From Rhodococcus tukisamuensis NBRC 100609 (GTDB lineage Bacteria > Actinomycetota > Actinomycetes > Mycobacteriales > Mycobacteriaceae): DNA of 61,911 nucleotides. The translations under genes and the position numbers were made by a program. The stretch's first letter is position 1. Each line of letters begins with the position of its first letter. The notes beneath the pieces are model-generated. The model saw only the letters and a list, made by a program, of their open reading frames with translations, did not search any database and was not told the DNA's origin. The stretch lies in NCBI RefSeq assembly GCF_001894985.1, contig NZ_BCXG01000028.1, positions 1-61,911 of the forward strand, read 5' to 3'. Shown here in pieces: positions 33,960 through 42,691 of the stretch.

Positions 33960-35606
33960 GTGCACCACAAGATGGGGGTCGCCCCCGATGGCACGGAGCG
34001 CACATTGACCAAATCCGAATCACCGTCCACTGCCGCACCCGGCGATGTCTTCGTCTTCCCCCTCGAACGGATTGGTCGCTACGGAGCCTGCCAGGTCGTC
34101 GCGGTCGACGAGTCCCGGGATCTCGCGACGGCCGCAGTCCTCGCCTGGACGGGTACCGAGGTTCCGGACGTCACCACGCTGGCCGGCGTGCCGCGGATGG
34201 TGCGGGACTACATGTTCTGGACCCCGGAGGAGATGTTGAGGAACGTCCCCCTGCGCGTTCCCGCCGCCTACCTTCGGATCGGTTCGCTCCCCGTGACCGG
34301 CGAGACCGTCTCCCGTGCCTACTTCGCGTGGGAGTTCGACCGGGACGTCGAGCGGCAGTGCCGCTGGGACTCGATTCCCAGCGAGACGAGGACCGCGTTC
34401 TCGGCCGCACTGGACGGTGGAGAAATGGCGCCGACACCGGGCCTCACGGACTCGCGCAGCGGTGAACAGTACGAGGCGCGACTGGCCCATGCCCGCCGAT
34501 TCAGTGACGACGCCGGCTACCGGATCGGCGACGACTTCAGCCTGGAATCGCTGCGCGCCTGGCCCGCCCTCTACCAGGTGGAGCTCCATGCGTGGCGCGA
34601 CGACCTCCTGCCGTTCCTGGAAACCTCACTGCTGGTGAAGGAACTGAGCCTCACCAGTCACGGACAACGGGAACTGGACTTCTCCCGCACGAACCTCGAC
34701 CAACTCCAGATCGACATCACGGGACTACAACGACTCGTGCTCCCGCAGAGCCTCGACCACTTGACCTTGCGCGGCGAAGGCGCGGTCAACAGCTTCGACT
34801 CGCTGGACGCAATGATCGACGAGCTGAGCGCGGAGGAGCCCGCGTCGGAGCAGATGCTGCAGGTGGTCGCCGAGCGGGACGGCCGCTGGATCACAGTGAA
34901 CCTCACCGGTGCCGTGCCGCCGGTGCGCGGCCTGGAACGCACGCACGGCCTGCGGATCAGCGCCATCGAGGAGCTCGCGCTCGGCGACGTCGCCGAGCAT
35001 TTCCCGGAGGTCTCCTGGCTCCACTTGTTCGGAGCCCCCGGCCTGCTCGACGAACTCGAGGAACTGCAGAGGCTGCCGCGGCTGACGACCCTGTGGATCC
35101 GCGACCTGTTCGGCTACGACCCTTCCGACTTCCCGGGCCCCGACGAGCTCCCGTCCCTCACCAGCCTCGACCTCGACAGCATCCCCGCAGACGTCGCCAC
35201 CGGCGTGCGCGCCCGCTACACGAAGGTGCCGCGGGTCGAACTCACCGTCCGCAAACCTCGCAAACCCGAATGGCTGGCCGAGAACCTCGAGAACCCGCTC
35301 CGCCACTGGGACGGCCGTGACGGCATCCCCGATGCGGTCTCGAAGAAGGCCCGCACAGCGTTCGTCACGGCGCTCCGTCAGGTCCGCGAGGCCGGCGGCA
35401 CCGACGAGCCCGCATACACCGAATCGGTCACCACGGCGGTCACCGAGTTCCTCGACACAATCGCCACTCTCAACCGCAAGCATCAATTCCTCTACACCCT
35501 GGAACGCGATGAGGTCATCGACGCCGTCGACGCCCTGGCTGAAAGCCTTTCGCCCGAAGCCGGTCGCGCTCTCGAACCGCTCATCGAGGAAGCGCTGGAC
35601 GACTGA
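33960..35606 (+). CDS. Imm26-like / leucine-rich fusion protein
   Basis: A protein of up to 548 residues. The N-terminal 120 residues resemble immunity protein 26 (GDVFVFPLERIGRYGACQVVAV, then YFAWEFDRDVERQ). The centre (about 190-420) has leucine-rich motifs (LVKELSLTSHGQRELDFSRTN, LPRLTTLWIRDLFG, LPSLTSLDLDSI), and the C-terminal 120 residues are helical and charged. The start is uncertain: GTG 33960, ATG 33972 or TTG 34005 (the last has GGAG seven bases upstream). Function unknown; an immunity or protein-recognition role is inferred from the domains. Its 3' end overlaps a convergent Rieske frame. Confidence 0.7.
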   Translation: MHHKMGVAPDGTERTLTKSESPSTAAPGDVFVFPLERIGRYGACQVVAVDESRDLATAAVLAWTGTEVPDVTTLAGVPRMVRDYMFWTPEEMLRNVPLRVPAAYLRIGSLPVTGETVSRAYFAWEFDRDVERQCRWDSIPSETRTAFSAALDGGEMAPTPGLTDSRSGEQYEARLAHARRFSDDAGYRIGDDFSLESLRAWPALYQVELHAWRDDLLPFLETSLLVKELSLTSHGQRELDFSRTNLDQLQIDITGLQRLVLPQSLDHLTLRGEGAVNSFDSLDAMIDELSAEEPASEQMLQVVAERDGRWITVNLTGAVPPVRGLERTHGLRISAIEELALGDVAEHFPEVSWLHLFGAPGLLDELEELQRLPRLTTLWIRDLFGYDPSDFPGPDELPSLTSLDLDSIPADVATGVRARYTKVPRVELTVRKPRKPEWLAENLENPLRHWDGRDGIPDAVSKKARTAFVTALRQVREAGGTDEPAYTESVTTAVTEFLDTIATLNRKHQFLYTLERDEVIDAVDALAESLSPEAGRALEPLIEEALDD

Positions 35607-35950
35607 ACGTCGGCGAAGCCCTCCGGGTCGTGCCACACGAACAGCTGCTGGTCCCGCTCGAGGGTCGCCCACGCGCGGGTGGGCGTTGGGTGTGGTGACC
35701 CGCCCGCCGCTTCGCCGTTTCCGTCCCAGCGCCAGCGGTGGATCGGGCAGTCGATCGTTCCGCCCACGACGGAGCCGTTGCTCAGGTCGCCGCCCATGTG
35801 CGGGCAGCGGGCGTCGAGAATCCTGATCTCGCCCCGGCTGTCGGCGAACGCGACGAGCTTGGTGCCGAACACCGCGATGGCATGCGGCTTGCCGTCGCGG
35901 TAGTTCTCGGCCGGTCCGAGGCAGTGCCATCCCGTCTCGACAGCGGTCAA
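35492..35950 (-). pseudogene. Truncated Rieske oxygenase (KshA-like N-terminus only)
   Basis: Codons 7-112 match the Rieske domain of 3-ketosteroid 9alpha-hydroxylase oxygenases: GWHCLGPAENYRDGKPHAI, the cluster ligands CPHMGGDL and CPIHRWRW, and FVWHDPEGF. A full KshA has about 380 residues with a catalytic iron domain. Here homology stops near 35610, the segment between the second ligand pair and TRAW is shortened, and the frame then runs antisense through the 3' end of the convergent fusion gene to a chance stop at 35492. Most likely a decayed gene; a stand-alone electron-carrying domain cannot be excluded. Confidence 0.7.
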
Positions 35951-36269
35951 CGTGCGTCCCTTCGTCCCTGCTGTAGGCGCCGCCGTCCAGGGTCCAGTCG
36001 GACGGCGCGTCGTCGATCGGACTGCGCAACTGTGTCAATCCGAAGGCGGGGCGTCAACGGTGTCGATCCGCTGGGCGGAACGCGCGCGGGCCGGGGAGGG
36101 AGCGGGTATGAATGTGGCGTCGCCCAGTCGTGCAACGCATTGCCGCACCGTGGGGTGACAACCCGCCCCTCGACAGCGCAAGGCTCCGGGTCGACGGACC
36201 GATCCGATGCCGAGGGGCAGCAAGGGAAGTGCGGTCCAACTGACGGCGAAACGACAGGAAGGTCTCCGC
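35951..36269. other. Intergenic stretch without a supported gene
   Basis: About 320 bases between the Rieske remnant and the next plus-strand gene. It contains a minus-strand TTGACA at about 36029 that might have served the Rieske gene, and no convincing frame or hairpin. Confidence 0.4.
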
Positions 36270-36926
36270 GTGCCCACCCCTCAGCTCCTCGAATCGCTCC
36301 CGGACCCCGAGGAGTTGCGCCGCCGCAGCATCGTGCTGGCCGCACTCGACGCGGTCATGACCACCGGTGCTTCGAAGTACATGTACCGACCCGGCTGGCG
36401 GACCGACGAGTCGCTGGCCTCGATGGACAACGGTGCCGGCGACGAGTACTCGATCGTCTTCGGTCCCAACGGAACCTACATTCGGGGATTCGACCACGAA
36501 TCGGTCATGAACACCTACGACCGGGCCGAGGCCGCCCTCTGGCCGGGGCTCACCGATCACCTTCCCGCCGTGTTCCGTTCCTACACAGACGATTTCACCC
36601 TCGACGGCGTGCCGACGATGACGGTGTGCCTGTGGTGGGCGGTGGGTGACTCGTCGTGGAACTGCTCGGACTTCGCCGATCCCGATGGCGACGTCTACGC
36701 GGACGGTGCGTCGTGGATGTTCGGGGCCTTGACCGACTGGACCCTGGACGGCTTCCTCGACCACGCGGCTTACTACGGGTGCGAGATGAGTCCGGCTGTC
36801 GCGCACCACCTCATGGCGTCGCTCCCGCTCACCGACGAGCACATTGCCGTCCTGAATCCCGCGGCGGACGCGACCGGCGTCCTTGCCGACGTCGAGGCCC
36901 TCCGGTATCCCGTGCAGGCCGACTGA
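36270..36926 (+). CDS. Hypothetical cytosolic protein
   Basis: A 218-residue protein from GTG 36270 (AGGAAGG seven bases upstream); an ATG at 36207 would add 21 residues. It is acidic and rich in Trp and Asp (FRSYTDDFTLDGVPTMTVCLWWAVGD). No signal peptide or membrane helix. I do not recognise the family; the composition resembles the small SUKH/immunity-type proteins that surround it, but this is only an impression. Confidence 0.65.
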   Translation: MPTPQLLESLPDPEELRRRSIVLAALDAVMTTGASKYMYRPGWRTDESLASMDNGAGDEYSIVFGPNGTYIRGFDHESVMNTYDRAEAALWPGLTDHLPAVFRSYTDDFTLDGVPTMTVCLWWAVGDSSWNCSDFADPDGDVYADGASWMFGALTDWTLDGFLDHAAYYGCEMSPAVAHHLMASLPLTDEHIAVLNPAADATGVLADVEALRYPVQAD

Positions 36927-36974
36927 ACGCGCAGCGACGCCCGCGCGCCGCCGTGGGCGCGTATCTTCCACCGA

Positions 36975-38624
36975 GTGACCACAGCCGAGTTTGCAGCACG
37001 CGTCCCGCACAGCCGACGATCCGTCCTCCGCGGGGCGGCCCTGAGCCTGGGTGCCATCGCCGCCGGGTCCGTCGTCGGACCGTTGGCCAGCGCGCAGGTC
37101 GGGGCGGGGCCGACGGCGCTGCGCGGTAAGACCGCGGTCGTCGTCGGCAGCGGGTTCGGGGGCGCGGTCGCGGCACTGCGCCTCGGCCAGGCCGGGGTGC
37201 AGACCACGGTCCTCGAGCGCGGTCGGCGGTGGCCGATCGACCCGGCCGGCAACACCTTCTGCGCCGTCAACGAACCGGACCACCGGGCCGCCTGGTTCGC
37301 CGACCAGTCCCCGATCAACCCGCTGACCAAGTTCGCGCGCATCGACCGCTACCCCGGCCTCATCGACCGGGTCAAGGGCAACGGCATCGACGCGCTGTAC
37401 GGGTCGGGGGTCGGCGGCGGTTCGCTGGCGTTCGGCGCGTTCACCCCGCAGCCGCGGCGCAAGGACTTCACCCAGGTCTTTCCCGCCCAGATCGACTACG
37501 ACGAACTGGATCGGACCTACTACCCGCGGGCCCGGAAGATGCTGGGCACCTCGCCGCTGCCGGCGGACCTGCTCGCGCATCCGAACTACCGGGGGGCGCG
37601 GGCCTGGCTGGACTACATCGAGGACTTCGGCGGCGAACCCGTCCTGCACGACTTCTGCGTCAACTGGGACGTCGTCCGCGACGAGCTCGCCGGGCGCAGG
37701 CCCGCGTCCTACTCGATCGGGGAGGGCCCGTACGGCACCAACTCCGGCGCCAAGAACAGCGTCGACCACAACTACCTGCCAGCCGCCGAGGCCACCGGAA
37801 ACGTGTCCATCCTGCCGTTGCACGAGGTGGTCGAGATTCGCGAGGTGCCGGGGCAGGACCGCTTCGAGGTGTCGGCCAAGCGGATCGACGAGACCGGCGC
37901 GGTGCTCGAACACAAGACGATCGTCGCCGACTTCGTGTTCATGGCCGCCGGCTCGTTCTACACCAGCTCGCTGTTGGCCACCGCGAAGGCGAAGGGCACG
38001 CTGACCCGGCTGAACGACGAGGTCGGCAAGGGGTACGGCACCAACGGCGACTTCCTGATGTCGCGAGTCCTCCTGCGCCGCGACTGCGGTGCCAAGCAGG
38101 GTGGGCCCGGCGTCGCCGTCATGTACGACGACGACAATCCGGACGGGCCCATCTCCATCTCCTGGGAGGCCTCGCCGTTCCCGGACGTCGCCGGCGGCGG
38201 CATGATGGCCAACCTGATCCAGGTGATCACCGACGAACGCGGCAGCGTCGACTACAACCCGGCGACGGGTCGCGCCGAACTCAACTACCCGTTCGGCGAG
38301 GCGAACAGTGACGTCGACGCGCGTGGCAGGAACTTCGCCGGCCGCTTCCACGAGCGCACCGAGGTCCGGCAGGGTTCGCCCGCGACCGGGATCCCGGTCT
38401 ACACCCGGCTGAGCGACTTCGGCTCGGGCTGCACCTGGCACGGACTCGGCGGAGCGGTGATGGGGCAGGCCTGCGACTTCGAGGGCAAGGTCGACGGGTA
38501 CTCGAACCTGTTCGTCGTCGACGGTGCCCTCCTGCCCGGGTCGACGGCGCTGGTCAACCCGGCACTGACAATAACCGCGGTGGCCGAACGCTGCCTGGAC
38601 CGCTTCGTGCAGTCCCGATCGTGA
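36975..38624 (+). CDS. Secreted cholesterol oxidase (GMC flavoenzyme)
   Basis: Oxidises and isomerises cholesterol to cholest-4-en-3-one using FAD and O2. 549 residues with a twin-arginine signal (SRRSVLRG, residues 13-20), a Rossmann FAD motif GSGFGG near 58-63 and the class I active-site landmarks: a Glu in SWEASPF, a His in CTWHGLGG and an Asn in VNPALTITA near the C-terminus. The start is GTG 36975. It acts outside the cell. Related rhodococcal and streptomycete enzymes damage sterol-containing membranes or start steroid uptake. It stands alone; the Rieske remnant nearby is another steroid-type gene. Confidence 0.93.
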   Translation: MTTAEFAARVPHSRRSVLRGAALSLGAIAAGSVVGPLASAQVGAGPTALRGKTAVVVGSGFGGAVAALRLGQAGVQTTVLERGRRWPIDPAGNTFCAVNEPDHRAAWFADQSPINPLTKFARIDRYPGLIDRVKGNGIDALYGSGVGGGSLAFGAFTPQPRRKDFTQVFPAQIDYDELDRTYYPRARKMLGTSPLPADLLAHPNYRGARAWLDYIEDFGGEPVLHDFCVNWDVVRDELAGRRPASYSIGEGPYGTNSGAKNSVDHNYLPAAEATGNVSILPLHEVVEIREVPGQDRFEVSAKRIDETGAVLEHKTIVADFVFMAAGSFYTSSLLATAKAKGTLTRLNDEVGKGYGTNGDFLMSRVLLRRDCGAKQGGPGVAVMYDDDNPDGPISISWEASPFPDVAGGGMMANLIQVITDERGSVDYNPATGRAELNYPFGEANSDVDARGRNFAGRFHERTEVRQGSPATGIPVYTRLSDFGSGCTWHGLGGAVMGQACDFEGKVDGYSNLFVVDGALLPGSTALVNPALTITAVAERCLDRFVQSRS

Positions 38625-38672
38625 CGCGACGCCCTCGGGCGTTGGGCGGATGCAAGCAAAGGAGTGCCAACG

Positions 38673-39188
38673 ATGATCCTCCCGAAGGTCCGGGACCCTC
38701 GCTTCGTGACGATCCGACGCGGCGGGACCCTCACCGATTCGGATCACCGTCTCCTCGCACTCTGGGCGGCATCGTGCGCGGAGCACGTCCTGGGTCACTT
38801 CGAGTCGGCTCGGCCGCAGGACCCACGGCCGCGTCAGGCGATCGAGCACGCCCGAGCCTGGGTGCGTGGCGAGGTCAAGATGATGCAGGCCCGGGCGGCG
38901 GGCGGCCATGCAATGGGTGCGGCCAGGGACCTGCGTGGGGCGCCGCGGCACGCCGCGTACGCCGCCGGCCAGGCCGGCGCCGTCGCACACGTCGCCGCGC
39001 ACGAGCTCGGCGCGGCCGCCTATGCGATCAAGGCCGCACGCGCCGCCGCGCCGGAGGGCGAGGGCGAGGCCGCGGGGCGACTCGAGTGCCAGTGGCAGCG
39101 CGACCAGCTCCCGGACGCAATTCGCGAGCTGGTCCTTGACGACCAGCGGTTGCGGAACGACATCTGCTGGTCGGTGTTCGACTGCTGA
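38673..39188 (+). CDS. Imm-5-like immunity-type protein
   Basis: A 171-residue, Ala-rich helical protein with the pattern LLALWAASCAEHVLGHFE ... PRQAIEHARAWVRGE and repeated HAxGAA segments that typify the Imm-5-like family annotated as putative immunity proteins. The start is ATG 38673, with AAAGGAG eight bases upstream. No cognate toxin is visible. Its real function is unknown. Confidence 0.75.
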   Translation: MILPKVRDPRFVTIRRGGTLTDSDHRLLALWAASCAEHVLGHFESARPQDPRPRQAIEHARAWVRGEVKMMQARAAGGHAMGAARDLRGAPRHAAYAAGQAGAVAHVAAHELGAAAYAIKAARAAAPEGEGEAAGRLECQWQRDQLPDAIRELVLDDQRLRNDICWSVFDC

Positions 39189-39312
39189 GTGCGTCGCCGG
39201 CACCGCCACACGCGGAGCAGTGCCGGTCGAGCGGGTCGTTGTCGGGACAACCGTCGAGTGAGCTCCCCGGCAACGGCCCGTTCGCGTAGCCCAACCCATG
39301 CGAGCGAAGCGT

Positions 39313-39352
39313 GCACACCCGGGCATCGATGGAGCTCGACACCCGGGTGTGC
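39313..39352. terminator. Hairpin between convergent Imm-5-like and erm genes
   Basis: 11-bp perfect stem GCACACCCGGG (39313-39323) / CCCGGGTGTGC (39342-39352) with an 18-base loop, ending five bases from the erm stop. Probably terminates both genes. Confidence 0.65.
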
Positions 39353-39356
39353 CCGG

Positions 39357-40169
39357 TCAGCGGAGCAATCGGTCAGCCAAGGTGATCCACTGGTCTGGAT
39401 GGACGAAAGCCACCACTGTGTCGTGGGCGATCCCCGCCTTTGCGAAGGCGTCGTCCACTCCGGTGTATCGCGTGGACAACGATGCGTGCAACGACCCGCC
39501 GATGCCGGCGAAACCCAACTTCACCATGTCCTGGTAGGCGGGGCTCTCGGCCACCAGCGGTTCGGACCGTCGCTCGATCCGCAGTATCGCCGAGTCGACC
39601 GACGGCACCGGCCTGAAGCTCTCCCGGCCGATCCGTCCGAGCAACTCCCAGGTGAACCACGGCCAGCTCTCGACCGTGACCAGGCTCCAGCGGCCGAAGT
39701 CGCCGGACCGTTTGCGTGCGTACTCCAATTGCGTGACAAGTGTCGCCGATGTCAGCGACGGGGCCCGCAGGCACCAGTCGACGATCTTGGACGTGATGGA
39801 GAACGGGATGTTGCCGACCACCGCGAACGGCTCGCGCGGCGGCCGGGCGGCGGTGAAGTCGCCCCTGACGACCTCGAGCCCGGTCCTGGCCTTGAGCTGG
39901 CCGGCCAGTAGCGGGTCGATCTCGTAGCCGACGACATCGGCCCCGGTTCCGGCCAGGGCGACGGTGAGCGCGCCCTTGCCGGACCCGGGCTCCAGGACGA
40001 GGCCGGCTGGGTTTGCCGCCTCGACCACCTGGTCGACGGCGCGCCTGTCGGTCAGGAAGTTCTGCGAGAGCTCGCGCCTGGCTCGGTCTCTGGGCGTGTG
40101 ACCGCCCTTGCTGCGAGCCTTCGTCTGCGTGTGTGAATAGTTTCCGTGTGCGAATGACTGTGATGCCAC
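39357..40169 (-). CDS. erm: 23S rRNA (adenine-N6) methyltransferase, Erm family
   Basis: Methylates A2058 of 23S rRNA and thereby protects against macrolides, lincosamides and streptogramin B. 270 residues: a basic N-terminus (TKARSKGGHTPRDRARRELSQNFLTD), SAM motif LEPGSGKGALT, acidic motif YEIDP and the catalytic GNIPFSITSKIV. The start is GTG 40169, with GGAAGG about ten bases upstream; the longer frame reads through the leader. A 130-base leader and an AT-rich promoter precede it, as in WhiB7-controlled erm genes of mycobacteria and rhodococci. Dimethyl versus monomethyl transfer cannot be decided. Confidence 0.9.
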   Translation of the reverse strand: MASQSFAHGNYSHTQTKARSKGGHTPRDRARRELSQNFLTDRRAVDQVVEAANPAGLVLEPGSGKGALTVALAGTGADVVGYEIDPLLAGQLKARTGLEVVRGDFTAARPPREPFAVVGNIPFSITSKIVDWCLRAPSLTSATLVTQLEYARKRSGDFGRWSLVTVESWPWFTWELLGRIGRESFRPVPSVDSAILRIERRSEPLVAESPAYQDMVKLGFAGIGGSLHASLSTRYTGVDDAFAKAGIAHDTVVAFVHPDQWITLADRLLR

Positions 40170-40307
40170 TGCTGCTGCCCTTCCGGGTCCTCGAGTGAAA
40201 GAAGGTCTCGAAGGGCCCTGGGCGCGCCGGCGCGACCGCGGGTCCGCTAGCGGGCCAGAGCCCGGCTGTGGCGGATGCGGATGAAGTGAAGACAATGCAT
40301 GCGAGAG

Positions 40308-40347
40308 AACGTACGGTGTCGCCCCTACCGCGGCAACGTAATTAATT
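40308..40347 (-). promoter_or_regulatory. WhiB7-type promoter of the erm gene
   Basis: On the minus strand AATTAATTA (40347-40339) is followed two bases later by TTGCCG (40336-40331), a 17-base spacer and TACGTT (40313-40308). WhiB7 target promoters combine an AT-rich element just upstream of the -35 box with an otherwise ordinary sigA promoter, which is the arrangement here. It lies about 140 bases before the erm start, leaving a long leader that could carry an attenuator. Confidence 0.7.
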
Positions 40348-40442
40348 GAGCCGCGGCCTCGATCTCAATCGGACTCGAACCCCTTCACGGACAGCGGCCG
40401 GGTTGCGGCGCGAAGCCGGCCTCTGTGACTGAGGTCGGACGG

Positions 40443-41324
40443 CTAGTCGTTCTCGTACTGTCGCCGTACGGGGAGCGGCAGCCACACCGGCTCGGCCGGG
40501 ATCCGTTCCAGCACACCGCCGGCGAAGACGTCGTACATCGGAAGCTGCTCGGCATGCACGTAACCGATGTGGCAGTCGCACACGTCCAGCGGACAGGGGC
40601 GCGGTCGCAACGCCTGCTCGAAGGATCCGTCGTACAGGTTGCCCAGTTCCTCGGGGACGAAATGGCAGCGACGGACGGTGCCGGCACCGTCGACGGACAC
40701 CACCGAGTCCCCTGTGCGGCACGCGCGCCCCCGCGTCCGGTGCGGACGCCGGCTGAACCCGAAGAGCGGGTCGATCCCGACCCAGTCGGCCGCGTCGGTG
40801 TCGGTGTACTCGTGGCCCTCGGCGGCGTTGACCCACAGGTACACCGAATCGGGCAGCTCGGCACGCAGCCGCCGGGCCGCCTCGAGATGCTCCGGCAGGC
40901 CGACGACACCCACGCTGAAGCGCACGCCGAGCGCGGTCAGCTCGGCGGTCTTGGCCAGGAACCGGTCGTGGGGAGTCTGACCGGGGTGGTACGTGCACCA
41001 CAGCGCGACCGCGTCGCGGTCGGCGTCGGCGAGCCAGCCGGTGCGGCAGCTGAGGTTGGTCTGGATCGCCACCCTGCGAACCCGGGGCAGTCGCGACAGC
41101 GTCACCAGCGCCCGCCGGTACCAGGACCGAACCAGCCCCTCACCCCACGGCGTGAACAGGATCGACAGCTCCCGGTCCTGGTCCGCCACCCACGCGCAGA
41201 ACCGGTCCAGGTCGGCCCGGTCGGCGCGCAGCTGCTCGGGGGTGTCCCGGCGTTTGGCGAACGGGCAGTACGGGCAGTCGTAGTCGCAGGACGCCAGCGG
41301 GCCCCGGTACAGGATGGTCAGCAC
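40443..41324 (-). CDS. STM4011-family radical SAM protein
   Basis: A 293-residue radical SAM enzyme. The cluster-binding CxxxCxxC is CDYDCPYC (C13, C17, C20). A second Cys group near the C-terminus (CRTG, RRCHF, then CPLDVCDCHIGY) resembles a SPASM-type auxiliary iron-sulfur site. The start is GTG 41324, two bases after the STM4012 stop. Last gene of the five-gene STM4015-4011 operon. The family is named after a Salmonella locus and has no assigned reaction; auxiliary clusters often occur in enzymes that modify peptides. Confidence 0.88.
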   Translation of the reverse strand: MLTILYRGPLASCDYDCPYCPFAKRRDTPEQLRADRADLDRFCAWVADQDRELSILFTPWGEGLVRSWYRRALVTLSRLPRVRRVAIQTNLSCRTGWLADADRDAVALWCTYHPGQTPHDRFLAKTAELTALGVRFSVGVVGLPEHLEAARRLRAELPDSVYLWVNAAEGHEYTDTDAADWVGIDPLFGFSRRPHRTRGRACRTGDSVVSVDGAGTVRRCHFVPEELGNLYDGSFEQALRPRPCPLDVCDCHIGYVHAEQLPMYDVFAGGVLERIPAEPVWLPLPVRRQYEND

Positions 41325-41326
41325 CG

Positions 41327-42691
41327 TCAGCGGCCTTCGTACTCGGCCATCGCCGCCCGGACCTGCGGGGAGAACAGCTCCGGTCCGAGGGCGTCGGAGT
41401 AGGCCAGGCCCAGTGCGGTCAGCCGCACCCGGTCACCGTCGGAGAGAAGCCATCCGCGTTCGGTCCACCGGTCCAGCTCGGCGCCGAAATGCTCGTGCGG
41501 GTCGACGCCGAACTGAGAACGGTAGTCCGCCAACGGCATTCCCGTGGCCTGCAGCACGGACTGCAGCAGGTGCCGGCGTCGGGCCTCGTCCTCGGTCATG
41601 GTGTGGCCCACCACGGCGCGGCGGAAGTCCGAGGTGGTTCCCGCCACGAAGTCGTCGATGATGGCGCGCACCTCCGTCGCGCCGACGGCGTAGTCGAAGG
41701 AGTAGTGCAGCCCTCGGGTGTACGACCTTGCGCCACAACCGAGTCCGATCATTCCGTCGGTCTGGCAGGCATAGTCGTTCGGACCGAAATCGGGTGCGTC
41801 GGCGCGGCGGAACATGCGCATCGACTCCTGGACGTAGCCCGCCGCGATCAGGTGATCGCGTCCGCGGCGGTACAGGTCCAGGCGGTGGGCGTCCCATGCC
41901 GGATCGGGCCCGGCACCGCGGCGGGCCAGACCCGTCAGCGGCCGCACGTACAGCGGGTACAGGTACAACTCCTCGGGACGCCAGGCCAGTGCGGCGTCGA
42001 GGGAGGCGATCCAGGATTCCGGTGTCTGGCCGTCGATCCCGTAGATCAGATCGATGTTCAGGACCGCGATCGCGGCGTCGCGGATCCGTTGCAGGGCGGC
42101 CTCGACGTCCGAGCGCCGTTGCGGCCGGACCGCCGCCCGGGCCTCGGTGTCGTCGAAACTCTGCACCCCGAGGCTGAGCCGGGTGACGCCGCGCTCGGCC
42201 AGCACAGCGAGCCGGTCGGCGGTGGCCGTCGCCGGGGACGCCTCCACCGACAGGGGGACGGCCCGCAGGTCGGCGCCCATGCTTTCGGCGATGTCGCACA
42301 GCCGGTTCAGTTCCGCCGCGGTCAGGTAGGTGGGGGTCCCGCCGCCGAACGCCGCCGTCGCGAACCGGGCCGCCGGTGTCAGGGCCTCGCGAACCGCCTC
42401 GGCCTGCCGCTCGAGGGCGTCGAGGTATCGGGTGGTCAGCTCGCCCGGTGCACCGACTCGGGTGAAGAGGTTGCAGAAGCCGCAGCGCACCTCGCAGAAC
42501 GGCACATGCAGGTACAGCGACAGTGCGTCCTGTGGCTCGTCCGCCCACAGCTCGGTCAGGGTTGGACGCGGGTGCAGCGGCCGGTACGCCGTCTTGTGTG
42601 GATACGCGTACACGTAGTTCTGGTACGGCGGAACGTATTCCGTCGGCGCCACGCCCGGAGGCATCGGCAGGGGCAGGTCAATCGCGGTCAT
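41327..42691 (-). CDS. STM4012-family radical SAM protein (HemN/HemW-like)
   Basis: A 454-residue radical SAM enzyme: CEVRCGFC at residues 66-73 and the HemN/HemW-like blocks FGGGTPTYLT near 115, SVEASPAT near 150, GVTRLSLGVQSFDD near 170 and NIDLIYGIDGQT near 215. It has a wHTH-like C-terminus (MGIGCGARSY region onward) as in HemW, but the family is distinct and its reaction is unknown. ATG 42691 overlaps the STM4013 stop by four bases. Confidence 0.9.
   Translation of the reverse strand: MTAIDLPLPMPPGVAPTEYVPPYQNYVYAYPHKTAYRPLHPRPTLTELWADEPQDALSLYLHVPFCEVRCGFCNLFTRVGAPGELTTRYLDALERQAEAVREALTPAARFATAAFGGGTPTYLTAAELNRLCDIAESMGADLRAVPLSVEASPATATADRLAVLAERGVTRLSLGVQSFDDTEARAAVRPQRRSDVEAALQRIRDAAIAVLNIDLIYGIDGQTPESWIASLDAALAWRPEELYLYPLYVRPLTGLARRGAGPDPAWDAHRLDLYRRGRDHLIAAGYVQESMRMFRRADAPDFGPNDYACQTDGMIGLGCGARSYTRGLHYSFDYAVGATEVRAIIDDFVAGTTSDFRRAVVGHTMTEDEARRRHLLQSVLQATGMPLADYRSQFGVDPHEHFGAELDRWTERGWLLSDGDRVRLTALGLAYSDALGPELFSPQVRAAMAEYEGR

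Noticed and set aside
38621-39139. 172-codon plus-strand frame over the Imm-5-like gene
   Set aside because: Very rich in Gly and Arg, out of phase with the family match and without a ribosome binding site.
40355-40400. Minus-strand sequence resembling a tRNA T-arm (GGTTCGAGTCC)
   Set aside because: The flanking bases do not pair as a T stem, and no acceptor, D or anticodon arm can be built.
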